This document shows positions 46,504 to 57,148 of a DNA stretch of 64,000 nucleotides, piece after piece (positions within the stretch are counted from its first letter, which is position 1; every line of letters begins with the position of its first letter). This DNA comes from Luidia sarsii (taxonomy: Eukaryota > Echinodermata > Asteroidea > Paxillosida > Luidiidae). A program made the translations under genes and the position numbers. The stretch is from contig OX465109.1 in the NCBI GenBank assembly GCA_949987565.1, positions 10,060,755 through 10,124,754 of the forward strand, read 5' to 3'. The notes under the pieces are model-generated. The model had not been told where the DNA came from. It was given only the letters and a program-made list of their open reading frames with translations, and did not search any database.

Positions 46504-46704
46504 GTCCAGCGAGGGCACATGACCAACCTGCAGCGGCGCTGCGTGGTGCCCATCATGCTCCGGCCCTGCCTGGTACCCCGCGAGCTGGAGCACCTCACCT
46601 TCATCAAGTGCCAGAAGGGACAGTTCAAGAGGGAGGACTGGCACCGGCTGGGCCAGTCGCTGCGCCAGCAGCGGAGGGAGTCCAAGCCCGACTGGCTGGA
46701 GTGA
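46504..46704 (+). CDS. Gene C exon 2: C-terminal half of TIR domain
   Basis: Phase-0 exon after acceptor TTCCAG|GTC, supplying the last 66 residues and the TGA stop. Together with exon 1 it reads WCRYE-VQRGHMTNLQRRCVVPIML, a normal TIR continuation (the VPI/ML strand after the Glu-bearing helix), then a DWHRLGQSL helix like box 3 regions. Both frame and domain continuity support the splice. The protein ends in PDWLE. The 904-bp intron and the two-exon structure differ from the single-exon genes A and B. Confidence 0.87.
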   Translation, partial: VQRGHMTNLQRRCVVPIMLRPCLVPRELEHLTFIKCQKGQFKREDWHRLGQSLRQQRRESKPDWLE

Positions 46705-46794
46705 ACCAAGCCGACGTCCAGTCCTAGCCCATAGACGGACCAGCGCCTATTGAAATCGACGTCGGGATACCGTATAACGGGGGAACCCGGCTAA

Positions 46795-46945
46795 GGTCTC
46801 TTGTCAAAAAGATCATCGGTTGTGTGCCGGTTGAATTCATCCGACCGATAAAGTTTGCCCCGGTAGAAAGCCGATTGTACTGAATTCTGGGGTGAAAAAT
46901 TCACGATGGCTATCCGGTGGAAACGTCATCGGACGGGTCAAATCA
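46795..46945. mobile_element. Harbinger-like MITE, truncated (copy 2)
   Basis: Left end preceded by TAA and matching the 188-bp family for about 150 bp, then homology stops before the right terminus. It begins 90 bp after the gene C stop codon, so it probably lies in that gene's 3' UTR or just beyond. Confidence 0.8.
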
Positions 46946-47044
46946 GTTTGTTGTGTGAGGTGACGTATACTATTGGCAGTTTTCGAAATGAACGCTAAGG
47001 CTCGAGCTTAGGCATCGGTCATCTCGCTCGTTTTAATATCACAG

Positions 47045-47333
47045 GCTTCACAAAGCAAGCGTTTGGTCCAAGTTTCTTGTGGAATACCCTGTATAGTGCG
47101 GTACCCATCAAGCCAAATATACCTTCAAATTCGGAAACAAACCACAACCTGGATTTTCAGGTTTTGTCAGACGGAGACGAAGCCCGAGCGCGAGCCTAAG
47201 CCTTTATTTCGAAAACGGTCATTGGCTGCGGCTAGCAGTAACACGCAACCCTATCGGAACTGGCTGCAGCCGCTTGTTGACGACTTCCATAGACTGGTGT
47301 GTAACTTCAAGCCGTAGCCAATGAATCACGGAC
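47045..47333 (-). repeat. Inverted relative of 42594-42684
   Basis: CAACCTGGATTTTCAGGTTT and GACGAAGCCCGAGC match the complement of the upstream repeat. Confidence 0.55.
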
Positions 47334-47653
47334 GCAGTGTAGTATCTACCGGTACAATAAGAGGACGTGTAAAGATAACCGTGTTAATCTGAACAGTGAA
47401 TATCTAAGTGCACTATCTTTTCACGGCAACAACTGCTTCAACTGATGTCGCTGCAATTACGAGATGATACTTTTTGTCATTGCATCTCGAGAAAGGTGTT
47501 TCTCTACTATGCAACCCGCGATCCAGTTTGTACTTTTTTCTCTTTGTGGTCGTTGTTGCTTCACGAAAGCTCATGCACTCTTTTACAAATGCTCAGTCTT
47601 CAAAAGCTGTAGGCCTACATGTAGTTGTTATCCTAGATAATGACATGGTGTTA

Positions 47654-47841
47654 GGTCTCTTGTCAAAAAGATCATCGGTCGAGTGCCGGTTGAATTCATC
47701 CGACCGATAAAATTTCCCCCGGTAGAAAGCCGACTGTACTGGACTCTGGGGTGAAAAATACACGATGGCTATCCGGTGGAAACGTCATCGGACGGGTCAA
47801 ATCATCTGATACCCAACCGATGATCTTTTTGACAAGAGGCC
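47654..47841. mobile_element. 188-bp Harbinger-like MITE, TTA TSD (copy 3)
   Basis: Complete copy in the opposite orientation to copy 1, same 188-bp length, flanked by TTA on both sides. Confidence 0.86.
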
Positions 47842-48283
47842 TTAGCGTCGAGAAGAAAGTAATTAATTGAAGTGTGCCCTGCTCGATGAGTGCTCACCAG
47901 GCATCGGGCAAAGCACTGAGCACTCGGTGTTTATCACGTCGCGCAGGGCAAACTCCAATGAATCAGTTGTTATCCAATACAAAAAGAGAAGAACATGACG
48001 TATGTAACCCACTAGGGTTGGAAACAAGAGATGGGAATACAGGAGTAATGACCGGTTGGTCCGGAATGGTCCGGTTCGATCAGAAAATGTTCGGCTGTTC
48101 ATGATCGATTTGGGCCGCGGTAATCGGGCTTCTGTTGCCCGATAAGGTTGCGATCCCTGTCACTATATAATTTGTTCGCTGATTTTGAGAGTGAAGCACA
48201 TACCCCCCTCCCAAAAAAAAAATTTAAAAAAAATTGCAAACTGCTCACTGACTAAAAAACAATGACCTGCAAGACAAAAATCT
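47842..48283. other. SINE family 1 fragment, otherwise unique
   Basis: GATGAGTGCTCACCAGGCAT and AAGCACTGAGCACT at 47885-47935 match SINE family 1 flanks. No gene. Confidence 0.4.
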
Positions 48284-48839
48284 TAAAAGTTAGAGGGTCT
48301 GACGTTTCGATCCTGGCAGGACCTTCCTCAAGGGAAGAATGACAAGGTCAACAATGGATATGAAGGAGGAGAGGCAATAGAATATGGATGACGGCAAATT
48401 AATAGGGCTGGTAGCCAGGCTAGGGTGTCATCAGAAGGAAGGGCACGCAGTAGAGAAGGGATTAAAGGAGAAAAGCTATTCAGCCCTTACATTTACCATA
48501 CCAGCACTCAGGTTTAGCATACCGGCGCTCTACGACCTGAGCTATCCAGCCCTTAGGTTTATAGCATACCAGCGCTCTATACCACCTGCGCTATCCAGCC
48601 CTTAGGTTTAGCATACCAGCACTCGTACCGCCTGAGCTATCCAGCCCTTAGGTTTAGCATACCTACGCTCTACCACCTGAGCTATCCAATCCTCAGTTTT
48701 AGTACCAGCGCTCTACCACTTGAGCTATCCAGCCCTTAGGTTAAGCATACAAAACAGTACCATCTGACCTTTCCAGCCCTTAGGTACCAAGAAGAGAAAG
48801 GTCCAGCTAGGATCGAAACGTCAGGCCTTCTAACTTTTG
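48284..48839. mobile_element. Foldback element with GACGTTTCGATCCT ends carrying a tRNA-half array
   Basis: Left AAAAGTTAGAGGGTCTGACG..TTTCGATCCTGGCAGGACC and right end are inverted (CGAAACGTCAGGC..CTTCTAACTTTTG). Isolated ends of this family occur at 18465-18510, 34565-34600, 36952-37000, 53098-53150 and 54095-54120. Confidence 0.65.
48476..48782 (-). repeat. Tandem array of a tRNA 5'-half-like unit (about 45 bp)
   Basis: Six to seven imperfect units. On the minus strand each reads like the acceptor and D-arm of a tRNA: GGGCTGGATAGCTCAGGTGG then TAGAGCGCTGGTATGCTAAA. TAGCTCAGGTGG matches the Pol III A box. No T-arm or B box follows within the unit. Confidence 0.75.
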
Positions 48840-48877
48840 AATTTGAGGCAGTGTTTGTTTTGGCTCGGAGTAAAGGA

Positions 48878-49070
48878 TCGGAAAAGTACGGCGTTGAACG
48901 CTGCATTTTTGCTAAACAAAAAAAATTAATGAAGCGGTTTTCACGATTTTCTCGAGACTCGGTTGGCGGATTGAGCTGAAATGTTCACAGGTGTGCTATT
49001 TCATGCACATGTTGGATCAGACAACGAAAGGATGCTATTCTTTGACCTCGACCAATGTTGTGTAGGGGCT
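48878..49070 (+). repeat. Dispersed repeat, pair of 21114-21310
   Basis: Co-linear with 21114-21310 over about 190 bp. Confidence 0.7.
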
Positions 49071-51198
49071 TTAAAGAGGGGGTTTAGAGTTAAGAGAAGT
49101 TGTACCACTGTTTTACTTCTGAAGGGAATAGAATCCTTGTTTGACCAAACAGAAGTTTTCAGTTATTATAGTTTGACTCCGGGAGTTGGAGATTTCGCTG
49201 TAACCGGCCCCAGATGTCACCGGATTTATCTCGACTGTCGCTTTCAAAGATGAGAGCACGAGACATCGGTTCAAACACCGCCATCTTCGACTATAAACTC
49301 AGATTAATTTATTTGTCTTTTTTTTTTTTTTGGTTACCAGTTAAATAGCATCTCATTATGTGGATTATGCATGAAATCCTTCACTTCTTCTATATACGTA
49401 ACACAGGCATATAATAATACGATCTAAGCAATAAAATAATACTTTACGATCATATAATTTATGATTCTTATTTTTTTCATCACGGCGTGGTAATATATGC
49501 GTTTTCAGCTACAACCTACCGCACTGCCTATCAATAATGCATTTCTTTTAAATTTCGGCACATGCTGAACATCTTCTAAATCTTTGGCCATATCAGACCC
49601 TGTGTAATAAATTATGAATCAGGAGATCTTAAAGTGTATGAAATGGTGCCCAGAAATGCTAGGCTTTCATCTGTAGAAACACTGTAGAAACACTTCCTTC
49701 AAATTAGCGTCATTATTTAATTTATTAATTTTTTCTTGATGATTTTTTTTTTACTATAGCTTCGATTGGAAAAACTCAAAATATCAATTAAAGACCCAAA
49801 TTGAATATAAACGCTGAATATAAACGCTGTTGAGAACAAATTTTTTTCCACGTGACGATGAACCACTTGGTGTTTCGGTGTTTCGACACCGCAGCCACAA
49901 AGTCATGGCTCTAGCTGATGAACAAAAACCCGCCCAGAATGTCCTCAACACCATTTCACAATGAGCTGTGAACCGACCACCCCAATTGTATTTTGGGGGA
50001 AAAAAAACACGAAAAAAAATCCCAACTAATTTTACCTTTGCCAATCACGATGCAACTTCACAATGAATAAATAAATAGCACTGCTTTATTCCCACATAAA
50101 GCTGCCAACTCACGTCGATTAAATATTTCTGCTCCAATACAAATGGTTTTGTATTTTCAGCACGTGCACGTAGACATCCGTGCCGTTGGATTGTGTATTG
50201 CTGCTATGCACAGACGCCTGGAAAGAACTGAGCAGAAATTTGGGGGCTTTCCCGTCACTGGTCCCTCTTAGGGCAGAACATGCTCTGGCATCATGATGGT
50301 GATGCTGCTCCAAGCTTGGCAGGGCACCAGTCGCATAGCGGAAGCAAGCCCGCGGTGCAGCTTAACTCGCTGGCACCCGGCGATTAATCCCACGCGTGAG
50401 AGCCACAACGCGAGCAGCTGGCCAGGGCATGAGTTCATGCAGCATTTTGGCTGGTAACCTATGCTTGGTTTTTTAACAGGCTTGGTTTTTTAACAGACTG
50501 TTTTTGCACAAACGGCTAAGAAATAGTATACTTCTCAATCTAAATATAAAGACAAAAAGCTCAATGTTCACCGTGCGTAAATCCTCCTACAGGCCTAGTA
50601 CATCTTGTCGCAGTCACCAATCCCACACTAAATCTTCCCCACCTACCAATCCCACCGCCATAACGACAACATAATGTCCAGATAAATACAACATAACGTC
50701 CAACAGTTAATCAACCCAGATGGAAACTAACACCAACCTCCGTATACAACAAACACAGAAACGAAATCCCGACCATTGAAACGCACTAGCCCAGAAACCG
50801 GACACTTCCCTAAGAACGCTTGCCACTCTAATAAGCCGACTCCTTTAAATGCAGTTAAAAAAAACACTGGAGACATCCGCATAAAACCGAATAATTTCCG
50901 TTCGTCCCTTTCACCTCCAAATCGCCCTCTTATACTATTGAGGCTATACATGAACAGCACTTCCTTCCGCGTTTATGCAGACTTGACTATGTGCACGGCC
51001 ATGAGTGTGACGTGTCATCGGTGGAAGGCCCCTTAGCAACAACCTTTGGCCTACCAGAGGGTACGGTGTCTTTTTAGGACCCCCCCCCCCCGCACGAGCG
51101 GGGATTACCAGCGCTTTATTTAGAATTCAATGGTGTTTTCGAAATCCTTGCGAATTGTCTGTTGTCCGGCTATTCAATCTTTCTGCCCTTTGTCCACA
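49071..51198. other. No gene recognised
   Basis: AT-rich from 49300 to 50100, more mixed after. No exon, RNA gene or clear repeat copy seen. Confidence 0.35.
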
Positions 51199-51345
51199 GA
51201 TTTCCTTCTAATTTAGAGTTCGTAGATGGTCATGATATAATCCTCATGTTGAAATCTTGCGGTCTGGGATGCTGTACTTCCCTAGAAATCTGCACTCAAA
51301 CATCGACACATAGTTAATTACTTACACTACAGAACGGTGTGAATG
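51199..51345 (+). mobile_element. TTAA-family MITE, fragment
   Basis: Partial copy with the AGATTTCCTTCTAATTTAG, GTTGAAATCTTGCGG and CACTACAGAACGGTG landmarks of the 56783 element; both ends missing. Confidence 0.6.
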
Positions 51346-51489
51346 CCCTTTTCTTTTCAAGGAGGTATTTACAAAGTAAAGTGCGTTGGAGGTTTGGGGC
51401 TTTCCAAAGGAAAACTTCTTGCCAGGGAAATAGGTAATAGTTCACCATGGTTATAACTACATTTAGGATTGCTTGGGAAACAGATGTGT

Positions 51490-51875
51490 TTGCCAGGGAA
51501 ATAGTTGGATTTGCCTAATAGTTGGATTAGCCAGGGAAATAGTTTGATTTTCCAGGGAAATAGTTTGATTTTCCATGGAAATAGTTTGATTTTCCATGGA
51601 AATAGTTTGATTTTCCATGGAAATAGTTTGATTTTCCATGGAAATAGTTTGATTTGTCAGGGAAATAGTTTGATTGGCCAGGGAAATAGTTTGATTTGCA
51701 TAGGAAATTGATATATTTGCCAGAGAAATAGTTGGATTTGCCCTTGAAATACATGTTGTCGGAGTTGCCACAGAAATCGTTTGATTTTACTGGGAAATAG
51801 TAGGATTTGCCAGGGAAATAGTGGGATTTGCCAGGGGAATAGTGCCAGGGAAATAGTGGGATTTGCCAGAGGATG
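51490..51875 (+). repeat. 21-bp minisatellite with CCATGG palindromes
   Basis: About 15 units of GGAAATAGTTTGATTTTCCA type; the central six (51540-51650) are nearly identical, outer ones have TTTGCCAGG in place of TTTTCCATG. The 7-codon period makes frames of repeated NSLIFHG, which are artefacts. Confidence 0.92.
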
Positions 51876-52173
51876 GGGCTATAATAAATTCTCCTTCTTC
51901 AGCAATAAAACTGAATCTGGACTTAAACTGAAGACCAGACCACCAAAAATATTACACACATGCTCTTACTTTTCATCATTAGATTATTTGATATTTAAAA
52001 TAAGAAAAGAAGTAAAGGTGAACCAATTCTGGGAATGTTGAAAACACTGGTCTGAAAGAATTTCCTTTAAAAATGTGGTTATGGGGATAACCTCCTTGAA
52101 ACTTGCACTGATCTCCCCCTGGTGAGAAGTGGACTCTCCCAATGCCCCACTGGAATGCATGGTGGGCGACAGC
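51876..52173 (-). other. Probable ACLY 3' UTR
   Basis: Lies directly after the ACLY stop on the minus strand. No AATAAA seen in this stretch on that strand; the nearest (minus AATAAA at about 51112) is 1 kb away beyond the minisatellite. Confidence 0.4.
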
Positions 52174-52262
52174 CTATTCCATTTCTGGTAGGATGTAGGA
52201 AATATCGTCCCAAGGATGTCTGTACAGGCCCTGCTTCAGACGTTTCTGGTCCAAGTAATGCC
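52174..52262 (-). CDS. ACLY: ATP-citrate lyase, last coding exon
   Basis: On the minus strand, acceptor CTTTTCAG|GG, then [20 protein letters not shown] and a SYILPEME end before TAG. This is the C-terminus of ATP-citrate lyase, which cleaves citrate to acetyl-CoA and oxaloacetate in the cytosol for lipid synthesis. The first two bases complete a Gly codon split with the preceding exon (phase 1). The last residues (PEME) differ slightly from the vertebrate PEHMSM end. Start of the exon and stop are unambiguous from homology. Confidence 0.93.
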
Positions 52263-52357
52263 CTGAAAAGGGTGGGGGAAAAAGACGGAAAGAGAAAAAA
52301 AATCCCATGAATTACCAAAATTTGCTTAAGCATGAAATGCCTTGCTCAATGAAATCA

Positions 52358-52610
52358 GGGGCCAATTTGATGGAGCTGCTTTAGCGCCCAAATCTGCTAA
52401 GCACAAAAGGTCAGGGTTCAAAGGATCGCCTTGCCAACCCAAACTTCGACTTTCGTTTCCTGCTAAGTAAAGAAGAGTGGAATACAAGTCAAAAGCAATG
52501 GGCATCACATCACGTTGTGGTTTGTAATCCCTGTTAACACTAGGGAGACTTTTCCTGCTTAGCAGATTTTCAAACTTACAAAATGTAAGCGGCTCTATGA
52601 AATTGGGCCC
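52358..52610. mobile_element. MITE with GGGCC(C)AATTT ends in ACLY intron
   Basis: Left GGGGCCAATTTGATGGAGCT and right GCGGCTCTATGAAATTGGGCCC are inverted; inside are TTTAGCG/CTGCTAAGCA words. Partial relatives at 26620-26700, 35880-35950, 52700-52790 and 62880-62960. Confidence 0.65.
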
Positions 52611-53465
52611 AGGTTGCCAATCAAAGTTCCACTTGAATCCTATGCTAAGCACCCAATATTTGAATACCAGTTGAACGTCATAAGCACCAAATGGAATACA
52701 GTTCGCAATCTTGTTATAACGAGGGACACATTTCCATGCTTTGAAGGTTTTCACTCTTAAGTGGCTGTATGCAATGGGACCATGATCATCAGCCATTATG
52801 TAGAACACAAGTCTATGGGAAGTGGCTGTACCCAACAGCTAGTGGCTTCCATAGACTAGTGTGCAATTTGAAGCCAACGCTGCCAGTGAATTTGAGAAGG
52901 GCTTCATGGCAACCATGCAAGAGGCTGCATTGAGTTAAAATCTCACTGCAGTCAAATCATGTTGAAATTGAAATACAATTTACAGCAAGCTGTATTAAAA
53001 GGAGTTACTAAAGGAGTGTCCCCTCCACAAACAAGTAACATGCCAAAATGTTGCAAACTGCTTACTGACTAAAATTACCAAAATGCAAATATAACAAGTT
53101 AGGATGGCCTGACGTTTTCCATCCTAGCAGGACCTTTCTCAAAGGCAGAATCTGCCGTCTGTGCGCTACGGCCCTTGTCATTTTGAAAAGCAAAAACCAA
53201 AAATTAAAAGGGGCCAACTGATTATAGAAGAGAAAGGGGCTGAAATAGCCAACGCTGAAAATGTTAGGGGGGTGCCTGACATCTCCTATCCTAGCAAAAT
53301 ATAGCCAAGCCTCCTCTCCTTGAGAACAGATTCTCTATCGGAAAGTCACAGTTTACTTTGCCATTTTTTTTTATTCAATTTGCTTTGATTTTGGGAATGT
53401 GTGAATTTGTTCTTCGGTTCAAGCATGACTATGAGATTTGAAGATTTACATGGTGAGGATAGCAG

Positions 53466-53598
53466 GATAATCAGGTTTACGGTGACACCATGTAAATTCT
53501 CTTCTGTGAGTAAAGTGTGGTTCTGAAAAGAACCGAAGTAACTCGGGTTCTTTTTAAGAAAAGAGAATTTACACGGTGTCACCGCAAACCTAATTATC
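53466..53598. mobile_element. Foldback element, GTGACACCATGT family, in ACLY intron
   Basis: Inverted arms with GGTTTACGGTGACACCATGT and its near complement, plus a short inner GGTTCTGAAAAGAACC hairpin. Confidence 0.68.
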
Positions 53599-54540
53599 AA
53601 GCATGACAATGACCCCAAGGGTTGGCAGGGTTAGGAGACAGACACCGGCCGACCGGCGGTGGTCCGCAAAGTGTGCGATAGGCCACCATACAGTTTGATA
53701 TGCAGGGGAAAACCCCACAGTTGGCCACACATAACAAATGAGACACATAATACGCCATATAGCTCGCCAGCCTGTCATACATTGTACACGAAGAGAGAAA
53801 AAAAGGAAAGAACAAAAGAAACACAACCAAAAACACCCCCTGCTTTTCATTCGTGGGGTCACGAGGTCAGGGCCAGTGAGCGCACTCCTCCATGGTAATA
53901 ACCCAAGGCAGGAAAGGAATGCCTACCAGTACTGGCTAACTGGTACCCACTCCCCTACATAATGCAAAATAAACTGGTTCCACTCCCATTGCACTTGATG
54001 GTGTAATCATCATCGAACAGGCACAAACCAGTCCTATTCTAAATACACTCACAGTATTTTTCTGAAGAACTGCAAAAGTTGCAAAAGTGAGAAAGAGAAA
54101 GGTCCGACCAGGATCGACAGGCGGCCCCAGAATTGTGTTTTCTTGAATGATTCTCTCTTTTGGTATCTTAGACTCAGACAATGTTGAGGATTGGAGGGAC
54201 TGGTGGCCAGTACGTCCAGGCATGGCAGTGGGTTGTATAAGTGCTGTGTCTGTCTGTAGCCTCTGTAACAACAGATGTTCTCATATGGGGAATCCCTACA
54301 TGGTACGCATGTATAGGTACAGTATACATGTACCTAAACCAGATATGCACAGATTGTTATAGGCCCAACTGCCCCCAAATGCCCCACATAAACATTTGTG
54401 GTTCCAAATCAATCATTACCCTTTAATCTTGGTACAGTCGTATCAATTCATTCTCAACGTATTAGAGTCAAAAAATACTTTCAAGGAAAAACCGAATGGG
54501 AACTTTTGAACAATTTGAAGAAAAATGGCAAATAAATTGG

Positions 54541-54790
54541 ACTGGACCAGGGCCTTAACCTGAGACCTCTGGTTTTGTGTACAAGCACACCTACCAACTG
54601 AGCTGGGATGAGGGTGCCAGTCAGAAGCATTCGACCATTAGCCTAACTGCCGTTCACATGAACATCTTCAGGGATCACGCCCCCATTTTCATTCAAATGC
54701 AGACAACCACTTGTCAACCTATCAAGGCTACAGCAGTGGGGGGATCACAACAAAGTGGATGCAGCTTTTTCAATTTCAATCAAACAAATG
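54541..54790 (-). mobile_element. tRNA-derived SINE (family 2), degraded copy
   Basis: Shares GACTGGACC, GAGACCTCTGGTTTTG, CAGCTCAGTTGGTAGG (minus strand A box) and tail words ACAAAGTGGATGCA with 63727-64000. The fragment at 28219-28262, just past the gene B stop, matches its first 45 bp. Confidence 0.65.
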
Positions 54791-56782
54791 AAGGAAAACC
54801 TGACTGGGAACTAGAGAACAATTCTGACCCCCCCAAAAAATGGCAAACATAAAGTGCTACAAAAATATTGCTTACTGCTTTAAAACCAAACTGTTACAAA
54901 ATCTGTTTTGTCAACCACTCACTGAAGTAAAAAAAACACAAAAAAAACATAAAATCTGAAAATCTGACAAGTTTCAAAAAAGAAGAAGAAGGAAATTGAA
55001 CTAATACAATCACAAACGTCCCAACTAACACAGAGGGTAGAGGGTAGAGATGGTAGAGGGTAGAGGGTAGAGAGGGTGTCACCGCAAACCTCATAATTGG
55101 TAAATATTCCAACCATGCAAGCCTTCAAATCTTATGAGACATCATCATGTGATAACCTTCCGGGTGCACATTCGTTCGAGACAAAAACGAAATCACATAC
55201 AAAGAGGCAGAGATGGAAGGAAATGACCAACAGCAACTCTTATGCAAAGATGACGGGGCAATATCCGGATTGGAATTGTGATGGGGGGGGGAATATAGAC
55301 TGAATGATAGGAACGCTGATCTATTTGTGAGAGTCGCAACCATCTCAGCTGAGAATGATGTCAGGAGGTGCCAATGTGTCAGGATGTGCGGGCTAATTTA
55401 ATTTCCCTGGATTGTCTCGGTCACATGGCCGTCGACTATTCTCCAACCTCACCGTTGCCCGTGTAGAGGGGGTATTTAGAAATGTATTTTTTTTATTGTT
55501 ATAATTTTTGATTTTATTATTTTTATGTTTTATTATACTTATTTAACCATCTTAACCCTTCACTCAATTCTCTTACTACCCCTTTAGTCTCCCACTGTCC
55601 AATGTCCTTGATGTAATTTCACAGAAAGGTGACTGGTCATACCCCTACCCCTAACACCATAGCAACCTGACAGTCCAAAACACACTGTTTCAAAGAAATG
55701 ATGTCACCCACCCCCATGAACACTTGCCCTTGGATTTTGGCCTTAAATAAGCCCCACTTGGCCGAGATGGGTCAGTTTGAAGACCAGCAGCCCCCATTGT
55801 ATATTCTTCAGCTCACACAAGCCCGGTTATTTCCAAGCTGCCTTTCAATAGGTTCGCTACATCGTTCTGATTGTCTAAGCTTGAGTGCAATACTATTGTA
55901 GCTTGCTTTGATACTGCTGTTTTTTTGTTTTTGTTTTCTTTTGGTTTTTATTTTGTTAAATTACATTTTTTGTTATTACATTTTTTTATATATATCTCAA
56001 TAATATTTTTTTTAATATTATATTTTTGGGGGGTTGTTTACAAGTTTAAGGTCCATTTCGGTATTAAATAGATTTTTTTCCAAGCATATTAAATTTGTGT
56101 CTTAGATTTCCCTTTTCTTAGATTGTCTCGCGATTTTTCTCTGCAAAGATCCTGAATTAAGTTTATTGACAAGGGAGTTCCCCCAAAACTGCTTTGAAGT
56201 GACGTGTTTATTTTAAGTGATTCATTTTTCTGGGTTACACCCGCCTACCGGTACTCTTGCTCTGTTTTTTTTTTTTTTTTTTTCCTTTCTACTCAATAAA
56301 CAAGCTCATGGGGGGGGGGCACCCCACATTCCCGGGGAAAAATTGTCATTTTGTTTGTCGATAGCTCAGACATACTGTAATGTGGTGGGCCCGATAACGA
56401 AATTTAGCTAGCGAAACATTGTTTGGTTTAGGTGTAGAAGTTGCACTTGGATCTACAGTACTGTACTTCCATGTGGACTTGTTTCCATTTGCTGTGGGGG
56501 GAAAAAATACACAATGCCACATTTTTTTTTTTTTTTACTAAGTTATGCCCCTTTTCTTTACTGTTCCCCACCTACAGATAAGAGGTGTTTGTTTTTTTAG
56601 TAGGACCATTACAACCTGTATTTGTGCCCAACACAATAACTGGCCCTTTCAATAGTGCCATGTATGCGCGTACAGTAGGCTGACCCTTCAGTTTTGCAGA
56701 CTGGCAGAGGAGAGTGAACACCCATTTCCTAGTTCTCGCACCTCTGCCCCGAAAAACTTGGGTTTGCCTCGTGGCTCTGTTT

Positions 56783-57148
56783 AAAGGCCCAATACAACAT
56801 TGGGAAGATCGGAAAAAACATTGATGTCCACAGATTTCCTTCTAAGTTACACAGTTTGTAGATGGTCACGATTAGATCCACATGTTGAAATCTTACGGTC
56901 TGGGATATTGCACTTCTCAAGAAATCTTCACTCAAATGTCGAGTATCCGTAACAGTTTATTACTCACTCAATTTCTTACACTACAGAACGGTGCGAAAAC
57001 CGTTGACAGTTTTTTTGCCTTTTTCTACTTTCTCAGATTACAATTTGAGATAAAACCTTCGCAGAATTGCTGTTTTGGGAATGTTTAATGGTTTAACATA
57101 CAAACTGTGGCAATCTTTTGACTTCTACCAATGTTGAATAGGGCCTTT
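56783..57148. mobile_element. TTAA-flanked MITE (full copy)
   Basis: Inverted ends AGGCCCAATACAACATTGG and the complement of CCAATGTTGAATAGGGCCT, with TTAA on each side. TTAA duplications fit piggyBac or Kolobok elements. Lies in the long ACLY intron. Confidence 0.75.

Noticed and set aside
51490..51875. Possible CRISPR-like array (also the 47-bp array at 27457)
   Set aside because: Units are contiguous without unique spacers, and the organism is eukaryotic.
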